Source: DATFQI01 sp963831105
GTDB taxonomy: Bacteria; Actinomycetota; Thermoleophilia; Solirubrobacterales; Solirubrobacteraceae
DNA length: 64,000 nt
Direction: 5' to 3'
NCBI GenBank assembly: GCA_963831105.1
Contig: CAWHOS010000005.1
Coordinates: forward strand, 186,001 to 250,000
Under the pieces are notes generated by a model. That model worked only from the letters and a program-made list of their open reading frames with translations. It was not told the origin of the DNA and made no database searches. Position numbers and translations under genes: made by a program. This document shows positions 56,349 through 64,000 of the stretch, piece by piece. The first letter of the stretch is position 1. Every line of letters starts with the position of its first letter.

Positions 56349-56497
56349 CGCCGCGCGCTGCTCCGCTCCGCGCTGCGCGCCACTGCGCCGCCACTGCGCG
56401 CTGCGCCGCTGCGCGCGCGGAATCGTCGCTGTCGCGGCACGCTTTCGTGACACGCGCGTGCTGATCCGTTCCGGCTGCGGGCTTAGCGTCCGCGGCC

Positions 56498-56866
56498 ATG
56501 CAGCGCACACATCGACAGCAACTCGGCCGGCTCGGTGAGCGGCTCGCCGCGGAGCACTTCGCGCGGCTCGGTTTCTCCGTCCTCGCGCAGAACCACCAGA
56601 CGCGCTTCGGCGAGCTCGACCTCGTGCTCTCGGACGGGCGCACGCTCGTGTTCTGCGAGGTCAAGACGCGCCGGCTCGGCTCGGGCGAGCCGTTCGACAG
56701 CCTGCACGGGGCCAAGCAGTCGCAGGTCCGCAAGATCGCCGCGCACTGGCTGAGCGAGCCGTCGGACCGGCCGTGGCACGAGGAGCTGCGCTTCGACGCG
56801 ATCGGCGTACTCGTCGACCGTGACGACGGCCTGGTCCGGCTCGACCACGTCGAGAACGCGTTCTGA
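56498..56866 (+). CDS. yraN: UPF0102/YraN family endonuclease-like protein
   Basis: A 122-residue YraN with an archaeal-Holliday-junction-resolvase-like fold. GRLGERLAAEHFARLGFSVL leads into the PD-(D/E)xK site FGELDLVLSDGRTLVFCEVK (Asp, then ExK). The yraN-comM-dprA order is common in bacteria and links the gene loosely to DNA uptake or processing. No function is proven for the family. Confidence 0.92.
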   Translation: MQRTHRQQLGRLGERLAAEHFARLGFSVLAQNHQTRFGELDLVLSDGRTLVFCEVKTRRLGSGEPFDSLHGAKQSQVRKIAAHWLSEPSDRPWHEELRFDAIGVLVDRDDGLVRLDHVENAF

Positions 56867-56869
56867 GCC

Positions 56870-58390
56870 GTGATCGCGCGCGTGAGCACGTTCGCGGTGG
56901 ACGGCGTGACGAGCCGGCGCGTCTGGGTCGAGGCCGACATCCGCGCGAAGGGCCTGCCCGCGTTCACGGTCGTGGGGCTGGCCGACAAGGCGGTCCGGGA
57001 GGCGCGCGAGCGGGTGCGGGCGGCGCTCGTGAACTCCGGCTTCGTGTTCCCCGGCGGCCGCATCACGGTCAACCTCGCGCCGGCCGACCTGCGCAAGATC
57101 GGCCCGGTCTTCGACCTCCCGCTCGCCGTGGCACTGCTCGTCGCGGGCGATCAGGTCTCCGCGGATGACCTCGAGGGCTGCGCGGTCATCGGCGAGCTGG
57201 CGCTCGACGGCGAGCTGCGGTCCGTGCGCGGGACGCTGGCGATCGCCGAGGGCGCCCGCCGTCACGGCCTGCGGCGGATCCTCGTCCCGCGCGGCGTGGC
57301 CGCCGAGGCCGCGCTCGTCCCCGAGCTGGAGGTGCTCGCCGCCGGTGACGTCGAGGAGGCCGTCGCGTTCCTGCGCGGCGAGGCCGAGCCGCCGGCGCCC
57401 GCCGACCTGGCGCCGGAGAGCCCCGCGGCGGCCGCGCCGCTGGACCTCGCCGACGTCCGCGGCCACAACGGCCTGATCCCGGCGCTCGAGGTCGCCGCCG
57501 CGGGCGGCCACAACCTCTACCTGCACGGCCCGCCGGGCACCGGCAAGACGATGCTCGCCCGCCGGCTGCCGTCGATCCTGCCGCCGATGATCGCCGCCGA
57601 GGCGATCGAGGTCACCCGCATCCGCTCGGTCGGCGGCCTGCACCACGGCGGCGGGCTCGCGTCGGAGCGCCCGTTCCGCGCGCCCCATCACACGATCTCG
57701 GCGTCCGGCCTCGTCGGCGGCGGCGCTCATCCGACGCCGGGCGAGGCCACCCTGGCCCACCACGGCGTCCTCTTCCTCGACGAGCTGTCGGAGTTCGCGC
57801 GGCCGTCGCTGGAGGCGCTGCGCCAGCCGCTCGAGGACGGCCACGTGACGATCGTGCGCGGCCAGAAGGTGATGGCGTTCCCGACCCGCTTCATGCTCGT
57901 CGCGGCCTCGAACCCGTGCCCGTGCGGGCTCGGCGGGGACGACTGCACCTGCAGCACCGGCGACCTGGCGCGGCACCACCGGCGTCTCTCCGGCCCGCTG
58001 CTGGACCGCATCGACGTGCTCGTCGCCGTCGGGCGCCCGGCCGCCGGAGCCTTGCGCGACGAGCAGGCACCGTCTTCGGCCGCGGTCCGCGAGCGCGTCG
58101 TCGCGGCCCGTGACCGCCAGGCCGAACGCCTCGGCCGCCACGGCCTGACCTGCAACGCGCAGATGCCCGCGCGGCTCCTGCGCGAGCACGCCGAAGCCAC
58201 CCCGAGCGCCCTCCGCCTGCTCTACGAGCTCCACGACCGCCACCGGCTCTCCGCGCGCGGCCACGGCCGCGTCCTGCGCGTCGCGCGCACCCTCGCCGAC
58301 CTCGACGACAGCGACGCCGTCGGCCCCGAGCACATCACCCTCGCCACCGCACTCCGGCTCGAGACGGCCGCCCTGGCCGCGGCGGCATGA
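56870..58390 (+). CDS. comM: YifB/ComM family Mg-chelatase-like ATPase
   Basis: A 506-residue AAA+ protein. An N-terminal Lon-protease-like domain (1-170) includes AFTVVGLADKAVREARERVR; the ATPase has LYLHGPPGTGKTMLARRLPS (Walker A), GVLFLDELSEFARPSLEALR (Walker B), LVAASNPCPCGLGGDDCTC and RHHRRLSGPLLDRIDVLVAV (sensor/Arg finger region). ComM is a hexameric helicase driving branch migration during natural transformation. GTG 56870 lies three bases after yraN. Its stop overlaps the likely dprA start. Confidence 0.93.
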   Translation: MIARVSTFAVDGVTSRRVWVEADIRAKGLPAFTVVGLADKAVREARERVRAALVNSGFVFPGGRITVNLAPADLRKIGPVFDLPLAVALLVAGDQVSADDLEGCAVIGELALDGELRSVRGTLAIAEGARRHGLRRILVPRGVAAEAALVPELEVLAAGDVEEAVAFLRGEAEPPAPADLAPESPAAAAPLDLADVRGHNGLIPALEVAAAGGHNLYLHGPPGTGKTMLARRLPSILPPMIAAEAIEVTRIRSVGGLHHGGGLASERPFRAPHHTISASGLVGGGAHPTPGEATLAHHGVLFLDELSEFARPSLEALRQPLEDGHVTIVRGQKVMAFPTRFMLVAASNPCPCGLGGDDCTCSTGDLARHHRRLSGPLLDRIDVLVAVGRPAAGALRDEQAPSSAAVRERVVAARDRQAERLGRHGLTCNAQMPARLLREHAEATPSALRLLYELHDRHRLSARGHGRVLRVARTLADLDDSDAVGPEHITLATALRLETAALAAAA

Positions 58391-59566
58391 CCGGCAGCGC
58401 GGCCCGGACCCCGGCGGCGACGGCGCGGCCGGCGGCAACGGCCCGGACCCCGCGCCGGCGGCCGCCGACCCGTCGCGACCGCGGGCGGCGCCGGCGCGTG
58501 CGACGCGTGCCTGCGGCGCACGGCGCTGATCGAGGCGCTCGCCGGCTACATCGACGTGGAGTGGCGCCGCCGCGACGCCGCCGCTCGCGTGCTCGCGCTG
58601 CCCGACGCGGAGCTGCTCGACCTCGCGCCCGCGGCAGCCCGGGATCGCTACGAGCGGTTCGACGCCGCGGTGTCGCGGGCGGTGGCCGCTCGGGCCCGCG
58701 TCGCGCTGGTGTGCCGCTGCTCGGAGGCGTATCCGACGCGGCTGCGCGCGCTGCCCGACCCGCCGGCGGTCCTCCACGTGCTCGGGGATCCCGAGGCGCT
58801 GGACGTCCCGGACGGCGTCGCGATCGTCGGGGCGAGGCGCGCCACGAGCTACGGGCTCGACGTCTCGCGCACGCTCGGACGCGGGTTGTCGCGCGCCGGG
58901 GTTCCGGTGGTCTCGGGGCTGGCGCTCGGGATCGACGCCGCCGCGCACCAGGGCGCGCTGGACGGGACGGGGCGGCCGGTCGCAGTGCTGGCGGCGGCGC
59001 CCGACGTGGCCTACCCGCAGCGCAACCGCATGCTCCACGCGGCGGTCGCCGAGCGCGGCGCGGTCGTGTCCGAGCTCCCGCCCGGCTCGAACGCGTTCCG
59101 CTGGTGCTTCGTGGCCCGCAACCGGATCGTGGCCGCGCTCGCGCAGGTCGTCGTGATCGTCGAGGCCACGGAGCGGTCGGGCTCCCTGACGACCGCCGAC
59201 TTCGCCGCCGACATCGGCTGCACCGTCGCCGCGGTGCCCGGCCGCGTGAGCAACCGCACCGCCGCCGGCACGAACGGCCTGATCCAATCCGGCGCCGCGC
59301 TCGTCCGCGACGCCGGCGACGTCCTCGACCTGCTCGCCGAGACGACCGGCCAGGCCCGGCGAGTCCCCGCCCGCGCGGCGCCACCGGAGCTCGACCAGAG
59401 CCTCCAGGCGCTGCTGGCCGCGGTGGAGGAGGGGAGGGGCGCGCTCGGCGAGCTCGCCTCGGGGTCGGAGGAGGCCCGGGCCGTCTTGGCCGGGCTGGGC
59501 GAGCTCGAGTTCCGCGGGCTGATCCGGCGGACGTTCGGTGGGCGGTATGAGCCCGTTGCTCCTTGA
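58387..59566 (+). CDS. dprA: DNA-processing protein DprA (apparent frameshift near the start)
   Basis: DprA loads RecA on incoming single-stranded DNA. The Rossmann-like core has GVAIVGARRATSYGLDVSRT, VVSGLALGIDAAAHQGAL, YPQRNRMLHAAVAERGAVVS and FRWCFVARNRIVAALA; a winged-helix-like domain ends the protein. The conserved N-terminal piece ACDACLRRTALIEALAGYI is open only in the frame closed at 58390, whereas the ATG that overlaps the comM stop (ATGA, 58387) is in the previous frame. One extra base (or two missing) between 58391 and about 58500 would join them, giving about 392 residues. Without it the start would be GTG 58556. Confidence 0.85.
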
Positions 59567-59930
59567 ACGTCAACTGCGCTGGGTGGGGTGGCGAGGGTTC
59601 CGTCCGCGTGCCGTCAACGTCACTCGCCGGAGCGCCGACCCCGGTTCGTGTGACGTTGACGGCGAATATCGCCGTCAACGTCACTTCGCGGCAGTCCGCG
59701 GTGCCGCAAAGTGACGTTGACGGCACATACGACCCCCAACGTCACTTCGACCGCGCGCGCGGTGCCGGCGAGTGACGTTGGTGCACGAACGTCGATCGGG
59801 AGCACCGCCAGGGGCCGCGGATCGACGTTGGGGGTCGTATGGCCCGGAAACGTCGATCCCGCCGGCCTGGTCGTGCCGCCGATCGACGTTCGTGCAAACC
59901 ACTCCCCCACCCAGAGCAGTTGACGTCCGT
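59566..59930. repeat. palindromic array G: five inverted AACGTC/GACGTT cells
   Basis: The 426-bp gap between dprA and thiD holds no gene. Outer arms ACGTCAACTGC-G-CTGGGTGGGG (59567) and its inverse (ending 59928) are of the element B/E type. Between them AACGTC occurs at 59616, 59677, 59738, 59788 and 59849, each followed exactly 36 bases later by GACGTT (59652, 59713, 59774, 59824, 59885). Cells are 42 bp, separated by 19, 19, 8 and 19 bp. Cells 1-2 have longer CCGTCAACGTCAC arms, cells 4-5 ACGTCGATC arms. Linkers pair at long range: ATACGACCCCCAACGTC with GACGTTGGGGGTCGTAT. Confidence 0.85.
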
Positions 59931-59978
59931 GACGCACCACGCCCCCGGCCGGGGCATCGCAACAAGCGCCCGCCGCCG

Positions 59979-59984
59979 TACCCT
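59979..59984 (+). promoter_or_regulatory. candidate -10 box of thiD
   Basis: TACCCT ends eight bases before ATG 59993, giving a nearly leaderless mRNA. The 48 bp after the palindromic array show nothing else, and no TPP riboswitch is seen. Confidence 0.4.
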
Positions 59985-59992
59985 GGAAACCC

Positions 59993-60912
59993 ATGCCCGA
60001 CCCCCACGTACCCGCGGTGCTCTCGATCGCCGGCTCGGACTCCGGCGGAGGGGCCGGGATCCAGGCCGACCTGAAGGCGTTCGCCCGCTGCGGGGTCCAC
60101 GGGATGACGGCGATCACCGCGCTGACGGCGCAGAGCACGGTCGGGGTGGAGGCGATCCACGCGGTCCCGCCGGAGATGATCGTCGAGCAGGTCCGGGCGG
60201 TGGCCGACGACATCGGCGTCGACGCGGTGAAGATCGGGATGCTCGGCACCGCGGAGACGGTGTGCGCGGTGCGCGACGCGCTGGAGTACGTCGGGGACGC
60301 GCCGATCGTGATCGACCCGGTGATGGTCGCCGAGTCGGGCGCGGTGCTGCTCGACGACGCGGCGCGGCAGGCGATCGTGGACGAGTTGCTGCCGCTGGCC
60401 GCCGTGATCACCCCGAACCTGCCGGAGGCGCGGGTCCTCGCGGGGGAGGCCGACGGCCGCGCCGACGCCGAGGCCAGGGCGCCGGGGGCGCCGGGGCTGC
60501 CGGGGCCGCCGAGGGGGAGGGCGGCTCGGACGCCGAGGACCTCGCGCGCGCGCTGCACGCCATGGGCCCGCGCGCTGTCGTCGTCACGGGCGGCCACCGC
60601 GAGCAGGCCACGGACGTCTTCTTCGACGGCGAGTCGCTCGAGCTGATCCCCGGCGAACGCCACGCCGACGGCGCCTCGCACGGATCGGGCTGCACGCACT
60701 CGTCGGCGCTCGCCGCACACCTGGCGCTCGGCTTCAGCCCGCTCGAGGCCGCACGCGCGGCGCGCCGGATCGCGGGGGAGGCCGTCGAGCACGGGTTGCG
60801 CCAGATCGGCCGGGGAGCCGGCCCGGTCGACGTCTTCGATTTGACCGGAGCCGCGCACCAGCGCGCTTCTGGCGCGCCCGCCCGTTCTCCGGCCGCACGC
60901 CGCGTGACATAA
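59993..60912 (+). CDS. thiD: hydroxymethylpyrimidine/phosphomethylpyrimidine kinase (apparent frameshift)
   Basis: Kinase of the thiamine pathway, phosphorylating HMP and HMP-P. SIAGSDSGGGAGIQADLKAF, GMTAITALTAQSTVGVEAI, KIGMLGTAETV and DPVMVAESGAVLL are diagnostic. After PNLPEARVLAGEADGRADAE the frame breaks (about 60470-60485, within a G/C-rich run) and continues as GSDAEDLARALHAMGPRAVV, TDVFFDGESLELI and SHGSGCTHSSALAAHLALG (catalytic anion hole). Here one missing base (or two extra) is needed, opposite to the other breaks in the window. About 306 residues when joined. Confidence 0.88.
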
Positions 60913-60913
60913 T
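60908..60913 (+). promoter_or_regulatory. candidate -10 box, leaderless mRNA of the 83-residue gene
   Basis: CATAAT, six bases, then ATG 60920. The box overlaps the thiD stop codon. Confidence 0.45.
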
Positions 60914-60919
60914 CGCCAC

Positions 60920-61171
60920 ATGAAGTTCCTGCGCATGCGCCCGGGGCATGGCGAACAGCTGATCGCCGAGGGCGACGTCGAGGTGGCCGAGGACGAGGAG
61001 CGCCTCGTCTCGGAGTTCCGCCGCCAGCTCGACCAGGGCATGTGGGCGGCCGTCCCGGTCCAGACCTCGACGGGCCGGCGCGAGGCCGAGATGGTTCGCG
61101 CCTTCGAGGACATCCCGCGCGCCACCGATCGCGTCATCTTCTTCCCGCGCGCCGCGGGCGGCGCCCGCTGA
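60920..61171 (+). CDS. conserved 83-residue protein of unknown function
   Basis: A small alpha/beta protein (MKFLRMRPGHGEQLIAEGDV at the start) ending in a short helix and strand (RVIFFPRAAGG). The pattern of a long helix (DEERLVSEFRRQLDQGMWAA) followed by VPVQTSTGRREAEMV is not one I can assign. It has its own promoter-like CATAAT, so it is probably transcribed separately from thiD. Confidence 0.65.
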   Translation: MKFLRMRPGHGEQLIAEGDVEVAEDEERLVSEFRRQLDQGMWAAVPVQTSTGRREAEMVRAFEDIPRATDRVIFFPRAAGGAR

Positions 61172-61190
61172 GCTGCCGGGGGCACGCGAA

Positions 61191-61820
61191 GTGACCGTCG
61201 CACTGGCCGCCACAGCGATCGTCGTGATCGCGCTGCTCTGGGAGGTCCTGCACCCGTGGGCCGCCCGCAAGCTGGAGATCCTCCGGGCCAACCGCGCCCG
61301 CCGCGCCGACGGCGAGGGCCTCCCGGGCTACGACCCGGGCCGCGAGCGCCGCGCCGAGCAGCGCGCCCGCGAGCTGCTGAAGTCGTGCGTGAACGACGAG
61401 GAGTGGGAGATGTACCGCGACCTCGGCTTCATCCGCGTCTGGGGCGGGGAGTCGGGCGACGAGGCGGTGCTCTCGCGCGATCTGCGCGGCGCCCCGTACG
61501 CCTACCTCGTCTATCCGCACCGCCCGATCGTGGCCTACCTGCCGCAGACGGGCCGGCTGCTGAACGAGTACTGCGTGGAGTTCCCGGACGAGACGCGGCC
61601 CTACGGGTCCAGCCGGCTGCCGGACTCCGACGACGTGCTGGCCAAGTGGATGGCGCTCAAGGGCGACGAACGGCGCCTGATCACCGAGGCCAACATGCAC
61701 CTCCCGGGCCGCCAGATCGACCCGAAGATGCTCCAGCGCGACATCTGGCGGCTGGGCCGCTGGGAGCGCGAGCGGCTGGAGCGCGCCGCGCGCCGCCACG
61801 CCGTGGGCCCCGCGGACTAG
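61191..61820 (+). CDS. conserved membrane-anchored protein of unknown function
   Basis: A 209-residue protein with one N-terminal membrane helix (VALAATAIVVIALLWEVLHP) and a cytoplasmic charged domain. Segments such as NDEEWEMYRDLGFIRVWG, APYAYLVYPHRPIVAYLPQT and DVLAKWMALKGDERRLITEA look conserved but match no family I know. GTG 61191 is 19 bp after the 83-residue gene, so the two may be co-transcribed. Confidence 0.65.
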   Translation: MTVALAATAIVVIALLWEVLHPWAARKLEILRANRARRADGEGLPGYDPGRERRAEQRARELLKSCVNDEEWEMYRDLGFIRVWGGESGDEAVLSRDLRGAPYAYLVYPHRPIVAYLPQTGRLLNEYCVEFPDETRPYGSSRLPDSDDVLAKWMALKGDERRLITEANMHLPGRQIDPKMLQRDIWRLGRWERERLERAARRHAVGPAD

Positions 61821-61893
61821 CCGAGGAACACGCTCGCCGGCCGCAGGCCGCGCTCGCACGCCCGCCGGCCGCGGCCCCAGGCCGCGCCGTCGC

Positions 61894-61899
61894 TAGGGT
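61894..61899 (+). promoter_or_regulatory. candidate -10 box, leaderless ilvD mRNA
   Basis: TAGGGT ends seven bases before ATG 61907, with no Shine-Dalgarno. Confidence 0.45.
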
Positions 61900-61906
61900 C
61901 CGCGCC

Positions 61907-63604
61907 ATGAGCGCGACATCCCTCGACTCCAAGCTGGATCCCAAGCACAACTCCCGCGCGTTCCTGCAGGGCCCGCACCGCGCCGCGGCACGCGCGCAGC
62001 TGAAGGGGATCGGCTTCGACGACGAGGCGCTCGCCAAGCCGATCATCGGCGTCGCCTCGACCTGGATCGAGACGATGCCCTGCACCTACCACCTGCGCGC
62101 CCTGAGCCACCGCGTCAAGGAGGGCATCCGCGCGGCCGGCGGCACTCCGATGGAGTTCAACACCGTCGCGATCTCCGACGGCATCACGATGGGCACGCCC
62201 GGCATGCGCACGAGCCTCGTCAGCCGCGAGGTGATCGCGGACTCGATCGAGCTCGTCGCCAAGGGCCACTACTTCGACGGCATCGTCGCCCTGAGCGGCT
62301 GCGACAAGACGATCCCCGGCACCGTGATGGCGCTCGCGCGGCTCAACCTGCCCGCCGTGATGCTCTACGGCGGCTCGATCTCGCCCGGCCGCCACGACGG
62401 CAAGGAGATCACGATCATGGAGGTCTTCGAGGCGATCGGCGCGCACGCCTCGGGCAAGATCGACGACGCGGAGCTGAAGGCGATCGAGGAGGCCGCCTCC
62501 CCGGGCTTCGGCGCCTGCGGCGGCCAGTTCACCGCCAACACGATGGCGATGGCGTTCGAGATGCTCGGCATCTCGCCGATGCGCGACTCCGGCGTGCCCG
62601 CCCAGTACGACGCCAAGGAGGACGTCGCCTACCGGACCGGGCAGCTGATCATGGACGTGCTCGCCCGCGGCCAGCGCCCGCGCGACATCATCACGCGCGA
62701 GTCGCTGGAGAACGCGATCGCCGCCGTGGCGATGAGCGGCGGCTCCACCAACGGCGTCCTGCACCTGCTCGCCGTCGCCAACGAGGCAGGCATCGAGCTC
62801 GACATCGACGACTTCGACCGGATCTCCTCCAAGACCCCGCTGACCTGCGACCTCAGCCCGGGCGGCCGCTACCTCGCGACCCACCTGCACGAGGCGGGCG
62901 GCGTGCCCGTCGTCGCCAACCGCCTGCTCGAGGCCGGCCTGCTGCACGAGGGCGCGCAGACCGTGACCGGCAAGACGATCGGCGACCTCGCGCGCGCCGC
63001 CCAGGAGACGGAGGGCCAGGAGGTCGTGCGCCCGCTGTCTGACCCGCTCAAGCCCTCGGGCGGCCTCGCGATCCTGCGCGGCAACCTCGCCCCGGAGGGC
63101 TGCGTGGTCAAGCTCGCGGGCCACGAGCGCGTGCACCACAGCGGGCCCGCGCGCGTCTTCGACGGCGAGGAGGGCGCGATGCTCGCCGTCACCACGGGCC
63201 AGATCGAGGAGGGCGACGTGATCGTCATCCGCAACGAGGGCCCCGCCGGCGGCCCCGGCATGCGCGAGATGCTCGCCGTCACGGGCGCGCTCGTCGGCGC
63301 CGGCCTCGGCGACAGCGTCGCGCTGATCACCGACGGGCGCTTCTCCGGCGCCACGCACGGCTTCATGGTCGGCCACGTCGCCCCCGAGGCCGTCCACGGC
63401 GGCCCGATCGCCGCCGTCCAAGAGGGCGACACCGTCACGATCGACGTGGAGAGCCGGCGACTGGACGTCGACCTCTCGGACGAGCAGATCGCCGAGCGCG
63501 TCGCGGCCTACGAGGCGCCCGACAACGGCGAGTCGGGCACGGGCGTGCTGGCCAAGTACGCCAAGCTCGTCTCCAGCGCCGCCGAGGGCGCCATCACGCG
63601 CTGA
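61907..63604 (+). CDS. ilvD: dihydroxy-acid dehydratase
   Basis: A 565-residue IlvD, an Fe-S dehydratase in valine, leucine and isoleucine synthesis. The cluster cysteines are in ETMPCTYHLRAL, VALSGCDKTIPGT and FGACGGQFTANTMAMA; FNTVAISDGITMGTPGMRTS and LITDGRFSGATHGFMVGHVA are family signatures. Length is normal. ATG 61907 has TAGGGT at leaderless spacing. Its last 11 bp overlap the convergent hydrolase gene. Confidence 0.95.
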   Translation: MSATSLDSKLDPKHNSRAFLQGPHRAAARAQLKGIGFDDEALAKPIIGVASTWIETMPCTYHLRALSHRVKEGIRAAGGTPMEFNTVAISDGITMGTPGMRTSLVSREVIADSIELVAKGHYFDGIVALSGCDKTIPGTVMALARLNLPAVMLYGGSISPGRHDGKEITIMEVFEAIGAHASGKIDDAELKAIEEAASPGFGACGGQFTANTMAMAFEMLGISPMRDSGVPAQYDAKEDVAYRTGQLIMDVLARGQRPRDIITRESLENAIAAVAMSGGSTNGVLHLLAVANEAGIELDIDDFDRISSKTPLTCDLSPGGRYLATHLHEAGGVPVVANRLLEAGLLHEGAQTVTGKTIGDLARAAQETEGQEVVRPLSDPLKPSGGLAILRGNLAPEGCVVKLAGHERVHHSGPARVFDGEEGAMLAVTTGQIEEGDVIVIRNEGPAGGPGMREMLAVTGALVGAGLGDSVALITDGRFSGATHGFMVGHVAPEAVHGGPIAAVQEGDTVTIDVESRRLDVDLSDEQIAERVAAYEAPDNGESGTGVLAKYAKLVSSAAEGAITR

Positions 63605-64000
63605 CGCCCTCGACGCCCTCCTCGGGCTCGCGCTCGCCGCTGACGAAGCCGGCGAGCAGCTCGTTGAAGCGGGCGGGGCGCTCGACCATCGCCAGGTGGC
63701 CCGTGTCCTCGAACATCTCCCGCCGCGCGTTGTCGCCGATCAGCCGCACGTACTCGCGCGCGTCGCCGCGCGGGACGAGCATGTCGTTGCGGCCCCAGAC
63801 GATCAGCGTCGGCACCTCGATCCCCGAGAGCTTGTCGCGGAAGCCGTAGGAGACCAGCGCCTCCATCGCGGGCACGAAGCCGCGGGTGCCGGCGCCGCGC
63901 GTGAGCTCGTAGGTGAGGGCGGGGGAGAGCCGCTCGGGATAGCGCACGATCAGCTGCAGGCCGATCCGCCGGGCACGCGGGCGGGTGACCACCGAGTGCC
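63594..64000 (-). CDS. alpha/beta hydrolase (partial, 5' end outside window)
   Basis: The C-terminal about 135 residues of an alpha/beta-hydrolase-fold protein. VPTLIVWGRNDMLVPRGDAR carries the acid (Asp) and FEDTGHLAMVERPARFNELL the catalytic His; the nucleophile elbow lies beyond the window edge. The frame is open to base 64000, so GTG 63992 is not taken as the start. It overlaps ilvD by 11 bp. The substrate is unknown. Confidence 0.85.
   Translation of the reverse strand, partial: HSVVTRPRARRIGLQLIVRYPERLSPALTYELTRGAGTRGFVPAMEALVSYGFRDKLSGIEVPTLIVWGRNDMLVPRGDAREYVRLIGDNARREMFEDTGHLAMVERPARFNELLAGFVSGEREPEEGVEGVSA

Noticed and set aside
56349..56497. CTGCGC-rich low-complexity stretch between usp and yraN as a possible repeat element
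   Set aside because: It has short tandem-like CTGCGC units but no long inverted arms, no 43-nt cell and no shared arm sequence, so composition alone may explain it.
59566..59930. Possible CRISPR array, from regular spacing of a short repeat
   Set aside because: The repeated unit is an alternating inverted pair, not a direct repeat of 23-40 bp with unique spacers, and no cas gene is near.
1..64000. tRNA, rRNA and known riboswitches (FMN before ribD, TPP before thiD)
   Set aside because: No cloverleaf with a GTTCRA T-loop context was noticed, and the gaps before ribD (41 bp) and thiD (48 bp after the array) are too short or lack the conserved motifs. Reading by eye could still miss an unusual tRNA.

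Overview
The window is very GC-rich DNA from an actinobacterium, most likely the class Thermoleophilia (Solirubrobacterales/Patulibacter/Conexibacter-like). This rests on composition, the many GTG starts and the gene order of the housekeeping blocks; no 16S gene is present, so the placement is inference. Nearly every base is coding and genes often overlap by 1-4 bases.

Layout. 1-2793: two polytopic glycosyltransferases, the first cut by the window edge. 2835-6286: a complete riboflavin operon, ribD-ribE-ribBA-ribH. 6295-11112 (minus strand): Ser/Thr kinase, SAM methyltransferase, sugar-binding lipoprotein and Gfo/Idh oxidoreductase. 11180-17803: rpmB, fakA-like gene and recG, with a membrane protein and a NarL-type two-component pair between fakA and recG. 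17800-21539: small metabolic genes. 21560-23067: rsmD, coaD and a coiled-coil gene. 23141-36424: an accessory island with a 1600-residue secreted protein, a decayed IS481-type element, an orphan LQRTAGN-motif protein, an ABC exporter, a putative coiled-coil nuclease, acylphosphatase and an acyl-CoA synthetase. 36444-43236: yceD, rpmF, plsX, acpP, rnc, smc and a GNAT gene. 43276-50287: an FTR1-like membrane pair, ftsY, panE-like, NfeD/SPFH and an OmpR-type response regulator/kinase/PepSY operon. 50355-55270: ffh, rpsP, khpA, rimM, trmD, rplS, lepB, rnhB. 55438-59566: carbonic anhydrase, Usp, yraN, comM, dprA. 59993-64000: thiD, two conserved unknowns, ilvD and a partial alpha/beta hydrolase.

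The core genes cover ribosomal proteins, rRNA and tRNA modification, co-translational targeting (ftsY, ffh, lepB), phospholipid/ACP supply (plsX, acpP), chromosome organisation (smc) and DNA processing (comM, dprA, recG). No tRNA, rRNA or CRISPR array was recognised.

Three sequence-level patterns stand out. (1) Intergenic spaces carry a family of large palindromes built from shared outer arms and hairpin 'cells' of exactly 43 nt (five copies), plus a 365-bp array with five evenly spaced inverted pairs of AACGTC/GACGTT. (2) Many genes have a TANNNT box ending 6-12 nt before the start codon, suggesting widespread leaderless or nearly leaderless transcription. (3) Three operon-internal genes (methyltransferase, rnc, rimM) seem to start at CTG. 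In addition, about eight otherwise normal genes carry single-base frame breaks, nearly all in the same direction, which more likely reflects sequence errors than decay.
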